A DNA stretch of 64,000 bases. Source: Aradus depressus. Lineage: Eukaryota; Arthropoda; Insecta; Hemiptera; Aradidae. A program made the translations under genes and the position numbers. The notes beneath the pieces were generated by a model. It searched no databases and had not been told where the DNA came from. It worked only from the letters and a program-made list of their open reading frames with translations. Numbering within the stretch: position 1 is the stretch's first letter; each line of letters begins with the position of its first letter. Location of the stretch: assembly GCA_963662175.1 (NCBI GenBank), contig OY759222.1, forward strand, positions 19,416,222 through 19,480,221. Reading direction: 5' to 3'. Below, in pieces: positions 44,442 through 56,007 of the stretch.

Positions 44442-44980
44442 TATAACGAAGGGTAATCTATTTGTAATAACAGTACTGTTAATATAACTGAGTTTTTGGA
44501 TGGCAGAATAAAAGGGAATGATATTGTAACTGAAGGAAAAAATGAATTTATTAATGAATATAAATTAAAATAAATAAAGAGTACAAATCATACTTTATAT
44601 AAATATAACTACTACAACTATAAACAGTTATTTACGGATAAAAAATTATTTTCTCAGAAATGAACGCAAATTCTATAAGCTGGGTGCTGAAGGTATGAGG
44701 TGAACTTCTTTAACTAAATAAGTATTGTTACACTAAAGAAATCAAACGTTGCTCCATGTCTAATAACAAGCAAGATGAAGATGTGTTTCACTTTATTGCC
44801 GTATCTTAAAATAATTTCGCCTTATTTACTTTTAATAAAACAGAATTAAGCTATATTCAATTTCTTGAATATCTAAATGGAGGAATTCACAAATTTATTA
44901 ACTATTGCAAAGCCACCTGGAATTATAGAGTTGAACTAGTTTCAGAATTTAATTATTAATAATATATAAACAGGAGGAGA

Positions 44981-45310
44981 GGGCGCCAGTAGCTCAGTTG
45001 TATGCGTGCTTGTCTTCTGAGCTCAAGAACGTGGGTTCAAAACCGGACCGAGGCCCTTAGTTTATTTTATCTGGGAGGTAAAATAAACTTAAGCATGCCG
45101 TCCTTCGAATGGGACGCTTAGCGATGGTCCCGAGCCTGTACGTTGTCAGGTACTCGTTAAAGACCCCTTGCCCTAGGTGAATTAAAATTTAGGACTCCCA
45201 CAGTAGAGTCGGGCTCATGTCCACACCAGAGTGACGAAAGAGTTCTCTGGTAGTTGGCGATATGACCTCGTAGTTAAAGCCCGGGCATGAGTCATAAAAT
45301 CTAACCTAAA
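44981..45310 (+). repeat. tRNA-derived SINE, full length
   Basis: The head has tRNA-like pol III promoter parts: an A box at about 44990-45006 (TAGCTCAGTTGTATGCG) and a B box near 45033-45043 (GGGTTCAAAAC). The body follows with 'gccgtccttcgaatgggacg', 'gttaaagacccct' and 'gtagagtcgggctcatgtcc'. The 3' part reads 'ttggcgatatgacctcgtag' and ends around 'gcccgggcatgagtcataa'. SINEs are copied by a LINE partner, and this copy has no coding capacity. Fragments of the same family occur at 8975, 12420, 21568, 40225, 53213 and 53775. Confidence 0.88.
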
Positions 45311-45572
45311 CAGAAGGATTTTTTTTTTCTATTTGTATATATTGTCGAAAAAAAATTGTAATCTATAAAAAGAAAAAGAAACAAAGGCGTTCATTATAAT
45401 TATTACATTATTAGTGAAATCGTCGAACATTTATATATTTATTATGCATTAATATATTAGTATTTTGATATAGGTAATTGAATGCCAATAAATAAAGAAG
45501 ATACAAATAATAACTCAAATGAAAGCTCATAACTGGGTATGATATCCAATCCATGGCAGGAAATTATCCTTA

Positions 45573-46247
45573 TGGCTCCTCTACACTATGGCTCATTGTG
45601 GGCCATCATGATGGTCACCATTATCATGGCCCATTATGATGGCCTGAATGGACGCATCCACACAGTGGTCCATCTAGATGGACCATTCTAGATGTGCATG
45701 AATGGGCCATAGTGAATTTATAATTTCTCATAAGAAGTTGCCTAGTAACTAGTATGGAGGTCGAGGAAATCGCGGCGGTGGCTTTGTGTTTGGCCAACAC
45801 GTATAATTATTATGTACACATAGTTACACAAAAAGTTATGAGGAAAAAATGGCAAAAAAGAAGATGGTGGATGACAACACTGCACCGTAACAGATGAAGG
45901 GATACCTAGTTTATTTTTATTGAAACTAAATATTTAACTTTGGAAGAGCAGAGGTTAACGTTTAGTATTTGTTTTATTGTAGGCAATATATATTATGCAG
46001 GCACTGATAAGCGTGCGATAAAGGAAATAATGATGGCCCATGGTGCGGACATGCCACTTTAGCCACTGCGCAGCTTACTTGCGCATGCTGGCCTCCTTTG
46101 ATGTGTGTAGTCGGACCGCTCCCAACGCCATCCATGGCCATCACCATCTCCATCATCCACTACTTAGGCCACTACAGGCCATCTACCCCTCTACACAATG
46201 GTGATGGCTCACAGTGGCTCAAGATGGGCCATAGTGTAGAGGAGCCA
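45573..46247 (+). mobile_element. Harbinger-derived element, TTA target duplication
   Basis: The left end TGGCTCCTCTACACTATGG and the right end CCATAGTGTAGAGGAGCCA are inverted repeats. TTA flanks both sides (45570-45572 and 46248-46250), the 3-base target typical of PIF/Harbinger. Subterminal zones are full of ATGGCC and GGCCAT words. Inside is a short ORF with Harbinger-like features. Overlapping frames at the right end are shadows. It is non-autonomous, 675 bases. Confidence 0.82.
45754..45897 (+). pseudogene. N-terminal remnant of a Harbinger-type transposase
   Basis: A 47-codon frame begins MEVEEIAAVALCLA and ends with a basic tryptophan motif KRRWWMTTLHRNR before TGA. The (K/R)RRWWV-like motif stands near the N-terminus of Harbinger nucleases ahead of the catalytic DDE domain. 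No catalytic part follows. Identification rests on this motif plus the enclosing element with its TTA duplication. Confidence 0.55.
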
Positions 46248-46250
46248 TTA

Positions 46251-47066
46251 GAAGACCAGAGAGATGGCGGCTACATGTGATTGGAGATGTTTTGATTGTC
46301 GCGGGCTGACAGCAATAATATCTTTGAAATAGTAGATTTCTGTTTCGGTTTGACTTACTGAACCAATTTTAAATATGAAAAGTGTATTTATTTCACGTAT
46401 TTCATTTTTTCTACACGTGTCATTAAGCTCAGATTTTGCAAAAATTGAATAAATAAGAATTTTGCATCTAAAATTTGCATAACCAATGGTTCAAAGAATA
46501 AAAAGCCATCGATCGATCCTTCACTTGGATCATCATTCTGAGACAAATGGAATTTTTGGATTAAAAATTGGTTGATTTTTACTTGGCAGAAAAGGGGGCA
46601 AAGTTTACCCCCGAAAGTTGTGACATCTCTTATCTCAGAAGCACACTAAACTATCTTTCCATTTCGCCATAAAGTTGTGTTTTTATTATTTCACATTTTG
46701 TATTTGTATATAAATAATAATAAAAATGGTGTATATATCTTTTTTTGTACATTATATACGTTACATCTTCCTTGCCTCTCCTAAGGCCACGTTTCTGAAA
46801 AATGTAAATGAATAATAAACACAGATGCTGTAGGACTATGACGTGTATGTACCCAAATCTGTATTATTTCACATATTTTTGTAAATTTGAAATTAGATAA
46901 AACTTTTGAATACTGAATTAAAAGAAAAAATATTCATACATAAGTATATATTAATGTATTGTGTTTTCATGATATTTTACGTGTTGCACCCATATAAGCC
47001 TGGTTCAAAAATAAACTGTAATGTCTGCATATTTTTCAATGGAATTAACAAATACGGTGCGATATT
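46251..47066. other. No gene recognised
   Basis: AT-rich DNA with short frames only. A 61-codon frame at 46906-47091 runs into the SINE-head array and has no family signature. Confidence 0.45.
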
Positions 47067-47582
47067 TAAGGGAAAAATACTGTGGACGTAGTGGCTACGT
47101 TACGTTGGCGGTCTTCCGAAAGGGTCATTCTCTGATATTACAGTAGCTCGGAGGTAGCATGCTGCTAGCCTACTGAGCTCAGCATCGCGGGTTCAACACC
47201 TGGCTGAGGCCCTTAGGTGGAAAAATACTGTGGACGTAGTGGCTGCGTGACGTTGGCGGACTTCCGAAAGGGTCATTCTCTGATATTACAGTAGCTCGGA
47301 GGTAGCATGCTGCTAGCCTACTGAGCTCAGCATCGCGGGTTCAACACCTGGCTGAGGCCCTTAGGTGGAAAAATACTGTGGACGTAGTGGCTGCGTGACT
47401 TTGGCGGACTTCCGAAAGGGTCATTCTCTGATATTACAGTAGCTCGGAGGTAGCATGCTGCTAGCCTAGTGAGCTCAGCATCGCGGGTTCAACACCTGGC
47501 TGAGGCCCTTAGGTGGAAAAATACTGTGGACGTAGTGGCTGCGTTACGTTGGCGGACTTCTGAAAGGGTCATTCTCTGATAT
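47067..47582 (+). repeat. Tandem array of SINE-head units, left part (148-bp period)
   Basis: Units repeat every 148 bases, with 'actgtggacgtagtggct' at 47079, 47227, 47375 and 47523. Half of each unit is a tRNA-like SINE head with A box (tagctcggaggtagcatg) and B box (gggttcaacacc). The other half is a unique 73-base linker ending 'attctctgatatta'. The array is cut by the LTR element that starts at 47583 and resumes at 52919. Confidence 0.9.
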
Positions 47583-47946
47583 TGTGCCGTTACTGGCCTT
47601 ACCTCCACCCCGGGAAAGCACAATTTTGCTGGATCTACTCAGCGGGACCCAGAGTTCTCCTCACTAGTCCTGTTCGTCCGTGCCGGGAATGATTTCCTTG
47701 GGATGTAGGTTTAAAAATAAAGTAGAAAAATAAGAAAAGAAAAACCAAATAACAAGTCCACTCTTATATTGACTAATAACAAAAATATATATCTCAAAAT
47801 GAACACACTCAAATTCTTACTCACTTTATCTTCTCTCTTCAAGGTTATCCCTCACATCGATTATCGATTGACAATCGATAATTTTTTTTTATTATTATTA
47901 TTATTTACGAACTTCAAAGAGAGGGGGGGAGATTTTCATCTCTACA
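47583..47946 (-). repeat. Gypsy element 3' LTR
   Basis: 364 bases. It begins TGTAGAGATGAAAATCTCCC and ends AACGGCACA on the minus strand. It is near-identical to the LTR at 52552-52918 apart from short runs. Confidence 0.92.
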
Positions 47947-47995
47947 CAAACGGTACAATTTCCCCCTCCTAGAATGAAAATCTCCCCTGAGTGAC

Positions 47996-50041
47996 TCACG
48001 TATGAAATGACTTGAGCCTTGAGGGATGCCACAACCCTTCGTACTTGCCCTCTTCATCTTCGAGCTTGCATACGCCGGCGCGACTCACATGGATGACCGT
48101 GAAGGGACCTTCGTACTTGGGGAGCAGCTTAGCACAAACGCCATCTGGCTTTGACGATTGTTGAAAGCTGCGCTTCAACACCAAGTCACCCGGTCTAAAA
48201 TTATCCTTTCTTCTTCTGAGGTTATACCGGTTCATCTGGGCCTCCTGGGCTATGACTAGATGGGCTTCCACGTTGTGGTAGCTCTCCTTGAGCTTCTTCA
48301 TTCTCAGATCCCAGCTGTCTTTGGACTGTTCCGTAGGGTGCGTTGTCTGTAACTGCTGGGTCTGTACTGTGTTCTTATAGCTAGAAGTAGCTGAAAGTTC
48401 TCTCCCATAGTTAAGGAAAGCTGGAGAATATTTGGTGGATTCCTGACATACTGAATTGAGTGCGAATTGGACTTCGCCGATGTACTTGTCCCAATACTTC
48501 TGGGAACCCTCCAAATACGAAACTATAACTTGTTTCACATTGCGGTTTGAGCGTTCTACTGGATTCGCTTGGGAGTGGTAAAACGGTGTCCAATGATGAT
48601 GGATTCCACATGAAGTTGCTATGTTCCTGATGCTCGAGCTCACCAGATTAGAACCATTATCGGTGATGATAACCTTGGGGCATCCATATCTATTGAGGAT
48701 GGTGTTCCTGAACTTTTCTGCGATATTCTGCGATGTAGCCTTCCTCAAAGGGACCAGTTCTACCCAGCGGGAGAAGACATCCTGTAGTACAAGCAGATAA
48801 ATGGATCCTTGAGAGCTCCTTGGATAGGGACCCATTAAATCAAAGCTGACACATTCCCATGGGGACTGCACGTATCGATGCTGCATCCATCCGCGAGTAG
48901 GCTGATTATTGGCCTTTACCTTCTGACAGACCTCGCAAGTACGCACGTAACGCAAATTATCTTCATACATGCCAGGCCAGTAATATTGCCTTGCAATTCT
49001 CCAGTGCGTTTTGGCTATTCCTAGGTGACCGGCTTGTGGGAGCTTGTGATTTTCTTCCATGACCTCTTTTCGAAGGTGAGCGGGAAGTACTAGTTTCCAA
49101 ACTTCAGGTCTTCCTTCGTCTAGGCCATTCTTCTTGGGGTCTTCGCGATAGCAGTACAGATATGCGTCCTGTACCAACCAGTCTGGGTGATGATGGGGGT
49201 GGCTCTTTACCCTCTCTACTTTTAACTCATACCACAGATCCGACTTGAGAGTTTCCTCTTTAGGGACAAGGGTGAGTGAAGAGACTTCCGGTATGCGAGA
49301 TAAGTCATATTGTTGCAACTGAAGAGCCCATCGTGCGAGCCTACCAGTGGGATCTTTCAGATTAAACAACCACCGTAAACTACTGTGATCGGTTATCACT
49401 TTAAATTTGAATCCTTCCAAATATTGGCGGTGCTTTGCTATGCTCCAGACCACTGCCAAGCATTCTCTTTCGCACACTGAGTAATTCCTTTCACTAGCTG
49501 ATAAGGATCTTGAGCTATAGGCAATTACTCGTTCCACTCCTTCTTGCACCTTGGCGAGGACTGCGCCAAGTCCACATTGGCTGGCATCTATGATGAGAGT
49601 GAATGGGACACTAAAGTCTGGTCTCGCTAAAATGGGGGCTGTGGTATGCACTTCCTTCAGTTTGGAGAATGACTTGTCCTGATCGTCGGTCCATTTCCAG
49701 CGAGCACTCTTGCGAAGCAAAGATGTTAGAGGAGCAGTAATGGTAGAGTAATCACAAACGAACCTCCGATACCATCCAGCTATGCCCAGAAATCTCCTAA
49801 GGGCTTTTACGTTATGTGGCTGTGGAAATTCAGTTACTGAAGAAATCTTCTCCGGGTCAGGGACAATTCCCTGGGGTGTGACTACATACCCGAGATACTT
49901 CACTTCGTTACAAACGAATGCGCACTTCTCGCTGTTGACTTTCAGTCCGGCCTCGTAAAGTCTTCGGAAGACCTCCTTCAGGATACGGCAATGAGTCTCG
50001 AAATCCGGTGTAAAAATGAGGATATCATCCAGATAAACCAT
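47996..50041 (-). pseudogene. Gypsy pol: end of RT, RNase H and integrase
   Basis: 681 codons. Residues 3-6 are YLDD, the reverse transcriptase active site. RNase H follows with D152, E192 and D218. The stretch LQQYDLSRIPE at about 243-253 shows that some 15-20 residues are missing, and with them the last catalytic Asp of RNase H. The integrase has the zinc motif H339, H346, C369, C372 and the catalytic triad D401, D461, E496 (34 residues between the last two). A C-terminal module ends WHPSRLKSFHT. The frame is open, but it lacks the start of RT, which lies in the preceding frame (49978-51183) after a one-base shift near 50040. The polyprotein would copy and integrate the element. Confidence 0.9.
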
Positions 50042-51183
50042 GACAAAGGGTAATGGTCGGGACCGAAAACCTTGTCTACCAGCCGTTGGAAGGTGGCTGG
50101 GCTGCCTGTAAGTCCGAAGGGCATTACAGTAATGCGAAAGAGTCCCCTCCCTGGAACTATAAAAGAGGTTAAATCTTTGCTCCGTTCATCCGCCAACGGT
50201 ACCTGCAAGAAGGCATTTTTCAAATCTAGTTTAGACATATACTTGGCGTTATGTAGATTGTCTAAGAGCTGAGATAGGTTAGGCATGGGGTAAGAATCCT
50301 TCTTTGAAACGGAATTCAATTTGCGGTAGTCTACGCAGAAGCGATAAGTACCGTTAGGCTTCCTTACCATTACTACGGGCGATGCCCAATCCGCATGACT
50401 GGGTTCGACCAAGCCCTTTTCTGAAAGCTCGTCGAGTTCAGCATGCATCGCCTCCAGAACTTTAGGTGAGTAGCAGTATGCTCTCAGTTTGATAGGTTTA
50501 GCGTCACCTATTTCAATATGATGAGTAATCTTACTCGTCTTGCCAGTGAGTCCCTCCACTTTCTTCATTCCTTCGGTGACAATTTGGTTCATGATCCTGT
50601 TCTCCCCAGCGCTAAGAGTATAGGTCTTCAGCTTATCCTCCCGGCAAACCTCTGATACCTTGGGTTTTGACGTATCTGCGCCAAATTTATGGACAGCAGA
50701 GGGGTCATCCGCAAACCACCACTGGCCCACGGAGTTAAAAACCACTCCTAGGGTGCTTATACAATCTAACCCGAGTAAGAGTGCGTTGCTTAATTGAGGC
50801 ATAAAGTGAAACATCAGATCAAACTGTCTCTGCCCTAGTGAAACCTTGACTGAATGCGCTTTGTCAACACGTACAGAGTCTCCATTGGCTACAATGACAG
50901 TAAAGGGTTGAATCTTAATTTCAGTTGGTTCCCAATTAGCTATATTCTTTAAGCCTTTGGCACTCACATAGGACTTACATGATCCAGTGTCGACCAAAGC
51001 AAGCTGGGATGCAGATTCACAAACGTGATGTGTCAAAGGTAAGAACCATCTGCCATTGCTAGGCTGTTGAGACCCGGGGAGGTCTTCCTGAGCGGAACAT
51101 ACTACATATTTTTGGTCCGATTTCGTTCCAACAGCTGCTATGGGATTCATGGTTGGAGGGTTTGAAAGATCCTCGGAAGTCAT
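49978..51183 (-). pseudogene. Gypsy pol: protease and first part of RT
   Basis: 401 codons. The ATG overlaps the gag stop (ATGA), so pol begins right at the end of gag. Residues 65-68 are DTGS, the retroviral-type aspartic protease site, with LLLGLDCI as the later conserved strand. From about residue 230 the reverse transcriptase fingers and palm appear (LVEPSHADWASPVVMVRKPNGT is cut here at WASPVVMVRKPNG, then DLKNAFLQVPL and MPFGLTGSPATF). After GPDHYP the frame is lost by one base, just before the YLDD motif in the next frame. The final 20 residues of this frame are out-of-register. Inactive as it stands. Confidence 0.88.
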
Positions 51184-52456
51184 TGAGACCCTCTCCTCTG
51201 ACCTCCAGTCGCTTTTCCCTGACTACACTTTGGACACGACTTGACTTTAGAATCAGGCTTACCGCAGCGATAACAGAATATAGCCCTGGGTAGAGGACAT
51301 TTAGAGAATACATGGGGACCTTTGCAGTTCCAACACTGTAGAGGGTCTCTTTTTTTCTTCTTTTGTTTATTGGGGTTCGATATTGCGCAGACGTTACCTC
51401 ATGCGTCCCTCTGGACATGATCTCCATCTTTGCTGGTCTCTTCCTCTAACTCCTTCAACCCCTCTTCTAGGCTATACAAGTTTTGCTCAGGTTGATTCTT
51501 CAAGGACTGGAATCTTATTTTTTCGGGTTTCCCACATGGCCTCGAGTCATCGACCATTAGTTCCGCGGAACGACTTCTGTTGGTAACAAACATGATTAAG
51601 TCCTGGTAGGTAGGGAATAGAGTAGAAGAAAACTTATCTTCGAACGCTCGGCGGCTACCTGGGTCTAGGTTACTTAGTGATAAGTGCAATTTGATGAAGT
51701 CCAACTGATTAGGAATTCCTACCTTTTCTAGTGCACTAAAGCTATTGCAGTGGGCCGTGAGGAATCTCTGTAGTTCCCTGTGTGAGCCATTGCTTAACGG
51801 TAAGAAATTAGAAATTTTACGCAGATAAATGGTGGCCAATCTTCTTTTGTTCTCACAACGATTCTTCAGTGCTTCTATGGCGAGCTGGTAGTTCTCTGGA
51901 ACAAAATCGAAACCGGATATTATAGCTAAAGCGTCTCCTCTCAACGATGATCTTAGATATTGAAACTTGGCAATGTCGGATATATATTTATTATTGTGAA
52001 CGACGGATTCGAATAATGAAAAATACTCAACGAAGGCTTCGACCTCTCCGTATAATGTAGGTATCGATATCCTTGGCAAAAGGTTCTCTGGTAATGGACT
52101 AACTTGTCCTGTCAACTTAGTTTCTTCTATAGAAGTAGGAACTACCGGTAATAACGTCAAATATCTGTTCCATGATGTATCGACCAATTCGATAAAAGAT
52201 AATTCTTCCGAAATTGTTGACAGAGCGAGATTTTCCTCCGTCCTCGAAGCATTAAAAAGTTCACTTTTCTCTTGGATTTCTCGCCAGTCATCTTCTAAGA
52301 CCTTGAGTCTCTCAAACTGGGATTTGAACGATGACAGGTTCTCAGCAGTCAAAATCTCTGATTTACCATAAATTTTGTTGGCCCTAGAGAAAACTGACTT
52401 TTCGATTTCAAGAAGTTATACTTCTGAGTCTCGGACAGCCTATCAAAGGTGGCCAT
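51181..52456 (-). pseudogene. Gypsy element gag, DUF1759/BEL-like, disrupted
   Basis: The probable start is ATG at 52456 (MATFDRLSETQK). A one-base shift near 52400 moves to the long frame 52352-51399. That frame contains ISIPTLYGEVEAFVEYFSLF and IAKFQYLRSSLRGDA, which resembles the DUF1759 Gag region normally seen in BEL/Pao elements. An in-frame TGA at 51399-51401 stops it. The same frame continues after the TGA into a zinc knuckle (CWNCKGPHVFSKC) and a second Cys cluster (CYRCGKPD, CPKC). It ends at TGA 51181-51183, whose first two bases are part of the pol ATG. Gag would package RNA in particles. The pairing of this Gag type with Gypsy pol is unusual. Confidence 0.75.
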
Positions 52457-52529
52457 TCTTTAACTGATAAAATGACAATAAAAAAAAAGGAAGAGAAATT
52501 TTACGATATAATGAAAATATGACCCTTTA

Positions 52530-52548
52530 GTCCCTGTTCGGGCGTCAA
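52530..52548 (-). other. Gypsy element primer-binding site (tRNA-Lys type)
   Basis: Minus-strand TTGACGCCCGAACAGGGAC follows the 5' LTR by a few bases. Its last 14 bases, GCCCGAACAGGGAC, are those of the well-known tRNA-Lys primer site (TGGCGCCCGAACAGGGAC). Confidence 0.8.
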
Positions 52549-52551
52549 AAT

Positions 52552-52918
52552 TGTGCCGTTACTGGACTTACCTCCACCCCGGGAAAGCACAATTTTGCTG
52601 GATCTACTCAGCGGGACCCAGAGTTCTCCTCACTAGTCCTGTTCGTCCGTGCCGGGAATGATTTCCTTGGGATGTAGGTTTAAAAATAAAGTAGAAAAAT
52701 AAGAAAAGAAAAACCAAATAACAAGTCCACTCTTATATTGACTAATAACAAAAATATATATCTCAAAATGAACACACTCAAATTCTTACTCACTTTATCT
52801 TCTCTCTTCAAGGTTATCCCTCACATCGATTATCGATTGACAATCGATAATTTTTTTTTTTTATTATTATTATTATTTACGAACTTCAATAAGAGGGGGG
52901 GAGATTTTCATCTTTACA
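52552..52918 (-). repeat. Gypsy element 5' LTR
   Basis: 367 bases, partner of 47583-47946. The size difference comes from T and ATT runs. Confidence 0.92.
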
Positions 52919-53525
52919 GTAGCTCGGAGGTAGCATGCTGCTAGCCTACTGAGCTCAGCATCGCGGGTTCAACACCTGGCTGAGGCCCTTAGGTGGAAAA
53001 ATACTGTGGACGTAGTGGCTGCGTTACGTTGGCGGACTTCCGAAAGGGTCATTCTCTGATATTACAGTAGCTCGGAGGTAGCATGCTGCTAGCCTACTGA
53101 GCTCAGCATCGCGGGTTCAACACCTGGCTGAGGCCCTTAGGTGGAAAAATACTGTGGACGTAGGGGCTGCGTTACGTTGGCGGACTTCTGAAAGGGTCAT
53201 TCTCTGATATTACAGTAGCTCGGAGGTAGCATGCTGCTAGCCTACTGAGCTCAAGATAACGGGTTCAAGACCTGGCTGAGGCCCTTAGGTGGAAAAGCCT
53301 TGAGCACGCCACGCCATACCTTTGGATGGAACTTTAAGCGATAGTCCCCGAGGCTGCACAATGTCAGATACTCCTTAAAGACCCCTACACAAGGTGAACA
53401 AAAAAATTTAGGATAGGCAAAATTTAGTACTCCCATAGTAGAGTTGGGCTCATGTCCACTAAAGTGACGAAAGAGCGCTCTGGTAGTAGGCGATATTACA
53501 TCGTATTTGAAGCCGGAACATGAAA
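52919..53525 (+). repeat. Tandem SINE-head array, right part, ending in a full SINE
   Basis: Continues the 148-base periodic units of 47067-47582 ('actgtggacgtag' at 53003 and 53151). The last head, near 53213, runs on into the full SINE body ('gccacgccatacctttggatg', 'taaagacccctacacaagg', 'gagttgggctcatgtccac') and ends near 53525. The array therefore ends in the element from which its units were derived. Confidence 0.88.
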
Positions 53526-53774
53526 CACAGAAACTATACGAACACCTGATATTTAGTAGATACTGAATATTGCATATTGAATATTTATCTTAACAAACTG
53601 ATCAAAAAAGCGCATACATTTATTCCCATTTTGGTTCAAGAGTAGTTTCAAAGAAAAACAAATTGAAGTAAACAAATTGTAAACAATGAAACATATAAAG
53701 CATTAAACAAGTTCTTTGATTTTATTATTTTTTATTAATTGTAATTATTTTTTTCATTTATTAGTTAGTTATTG

Positions 53775-54048
53775 TGACTCATACCCTGGTTTTAACTACA
53801 TGGTCATATCGCCTACTACCAGAGCGCTATTTCGTCATTCTGGTGGACATGAGCCCGACTCTACTGTGGGAGACCTAAATTTTGCCTACCCTATATTTTT
53901 ATTCACCTAGGGCAGGGGTCTTTAACGAGTATCTGACCATCGTTTAACGTCCCATCCGAAGGACGGCGTGCTTGAGTTTATTTTAAGATATGATGTTTAT
54001 AATGATAAAATAAACTAGAACATCGGCCGAGTTTCGAACCCACGATCT
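53775..54048 (-). repeat. SINE, reverse orientation
   Basis: Nearly complete in reverse. It runs from the 3' part ('ggtcatatcgcctactacca') through the body ('gcccgactctactgtggga', 'catccgaaggacggcgtgc') to the B box region (complement of GGGTTCGAAACTCGG) at about 54030-54045. It stops there, without the A box. Confidence 0.8.
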
Positions 54049-56007
54049 TATTATTAGGTTTCCGCCAGACATTTTGTTCCTACAGACTATCGATAGTATA
54101 AAAAATTAATTGCACATGTGGAGTCTTCGCGTAACGTGCATTTCCCGGGAAAAATGTGGGTCTTTTCTCAAACATCCGAAAATACCTGCGTGAAAGTATG
54201 GAGGCGCCCTCCAACATCAAAAAGCCACACCATATTGATTTGTCATTGAATATAAATCATCAGTGGATTTTAGATACACGACCTCCACCAGAGCTGAGGA
54301 CATGAACTTTGCTGCTCTTGATCATCGTTGACCGTCTACTTATTACGAATCTGGTTCCGTTTATTACGAAATTAATAAAAAAATAATATAAATGCGATTT
54401 CTGGCGTTTTTACATGTATAAGGTCGGACAGATCGTAATAAAAAATAATAAATAATAATAAAAAATAATAAATAAAAATGTTCTGGACCTATGTTCCAAA
54501 AGGTCTATACATAACCTGACTTTTCTATATCTACAGGTATTTATCTTTACATATTATTTTTACCATATCTTACTATATATATTTATCATGATTACACCAT
54601 ACATAATTTCACAATTCCTATATAGAAAATATATTAAAGTATAAGTCATAGAAGCCATTGCTTCTAGAATGTTCCATTTAGTCTATTTGTTCTATAAGCT
54701 TCTTATTTTGGAACATGAAGTTCTAAATAATTTTAACATTCTCTATCTAATTTATATTATACAACATTATATTAATACATCGTTATTTATTATTTTCTAC
54801 TTAAAATATCCCCCTAACTATGGGTTTGTGAGTGTGTCGTGGAATTAGAGGCGGGATATAGGATTATAAAATATTATATATATATGGTGACATCACTTCC
54901 CCCGTCGAAAAAGGTGGGCCCATATCTGGTATTCCAAGTATTTTTTCTCGAATCGGCTCAACTATAGGCGGGAAACAGTTCTGCCACTGGAGTGAAACAG
55001 ACTGTGACATGTGATGGTTGGCCGATCGATGATAAAAATGGGAAGATAGACAGACTGGGTGGATATGTCACCAGAAGAAAATAACTAGAGAAGGAGAGGA
55101 AGGGTTAGTGGTACTTAGTGTGTGTAGTGTCACATAATGTGGGTACCCAAGACGTCACATACTTTAATTAATATTTCCCCTTAAAAAAATTCCACATAAA
55201 TCATCTCAATACTAGAGAATGGAAGTTAAATAAATAACTTAGAATATTTATGCACACTGATAACTTCTTAATTTCATCACATTACTACCTAAGAAGTAAA
55301 TACATAAGATAGAAAAAACTTTTGCAATAAAGCAGTTATATGTATATATAGAAGACATAACATAAAGAATAATAATTTCTTACTTCAATTCTTTCTAAAA
55401 AAAATACAATTATGATGTTATAAAAATGATATTGTTCAAGACTTTATACACTATGAGTTGAGAAAAGAAAAAAAAACTAAATTGTTCTTTCATATAAGTA
55501 TTTACAAAAAAAATTAGAAGAGTCAATATGACTACATTAATATCGATCTTTATTTAACAAAACTTAATTCATATTGATTATAGGAATAATTCTTGGACAG
55601 AGATAATTATGTACAAAAAATATTACTCACTATTAATTGAAAAAGGAAAAACTTTGTTCTTTTATAAGTATTCAAAAAAAAAAAATTAATTAGAAGAATC
55701 GATCTGACTCTATTCTTATTTTTACAAAACTTAATTCCTATGAAAAATACTAATAATTATTATAATTATTTGATGAATCCATCATTTCTAAATACAATCA
55801 AATTATACTCATATGTCATAAATATATTTCGAGATAACAAACTCGATTATACAAAGTTGCCTTGTAGATAGGAAACCTACCTATAACCTAATTCTTGTCT
55901 GACCTTCTTTATTGTTTCTTATTTTGTATTAAAGTGATCTTTTTAATTTCTTATAACATTTATTCACCAATGAATTTTATTTACGTTTAATATCTACTTA
56001 TATTATA
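54049..56007 (-). other. 3' untranslated part and possible 3' LTR of element B
   Basis: There is no gene here. At 54885-54905 the minus strand reads a purine tract (CGGGGGAAG) directly followed by TGATGTCACC. This is the arrangement expected for a polypurine tract and the start of a 3' LTR reaching left from 54895. The partner LTR would lie beyond 64000, so this is unproven. 54433-54478 is an (AAT)n-like microsatellite. 55430-55600 and 55610-55770 are diverged direct copies ('ttcttttataagtatt' and 'acaaaacttaatt'). Confidence 0.35.

Larger units (their letters stand above)
47583..52918 (-). mobile_element. Ty3/Gypsy-type LTR retrotransposon, full length but broken
   Basis: LTRs at 47583-47946 (364 bp) and 52552-52918 (367 bp) are almost identical and have TG...CA ends. 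Minus-strand order is 5' LTR, primer-binding site, gag, protease, reverse transcriptase, RNase H, integrase, purine-rich GGAGGGGGAAA, 3' LTR. That is the Gypsy order. It sits inside the SINE-head array. No target duplication is visible: the flanks are gatat and gtagc, and the 'taca' expected between them coincides with the LTR end. Lesions are a frameshift near 52400, a TGA in gag at 51399, a frameshift near 50040 and a deletion in RNase H. It is not autonomous now. Confidence 0.93.

Noticed and set aside
44981..45060. Possible tRNA gene
   Set aside because: A and B boxes are present, but the cloverleaf is degenerate and the sequence continues into a SINE body. The same holds for the heads at 47067-47582 and 52919-53300.
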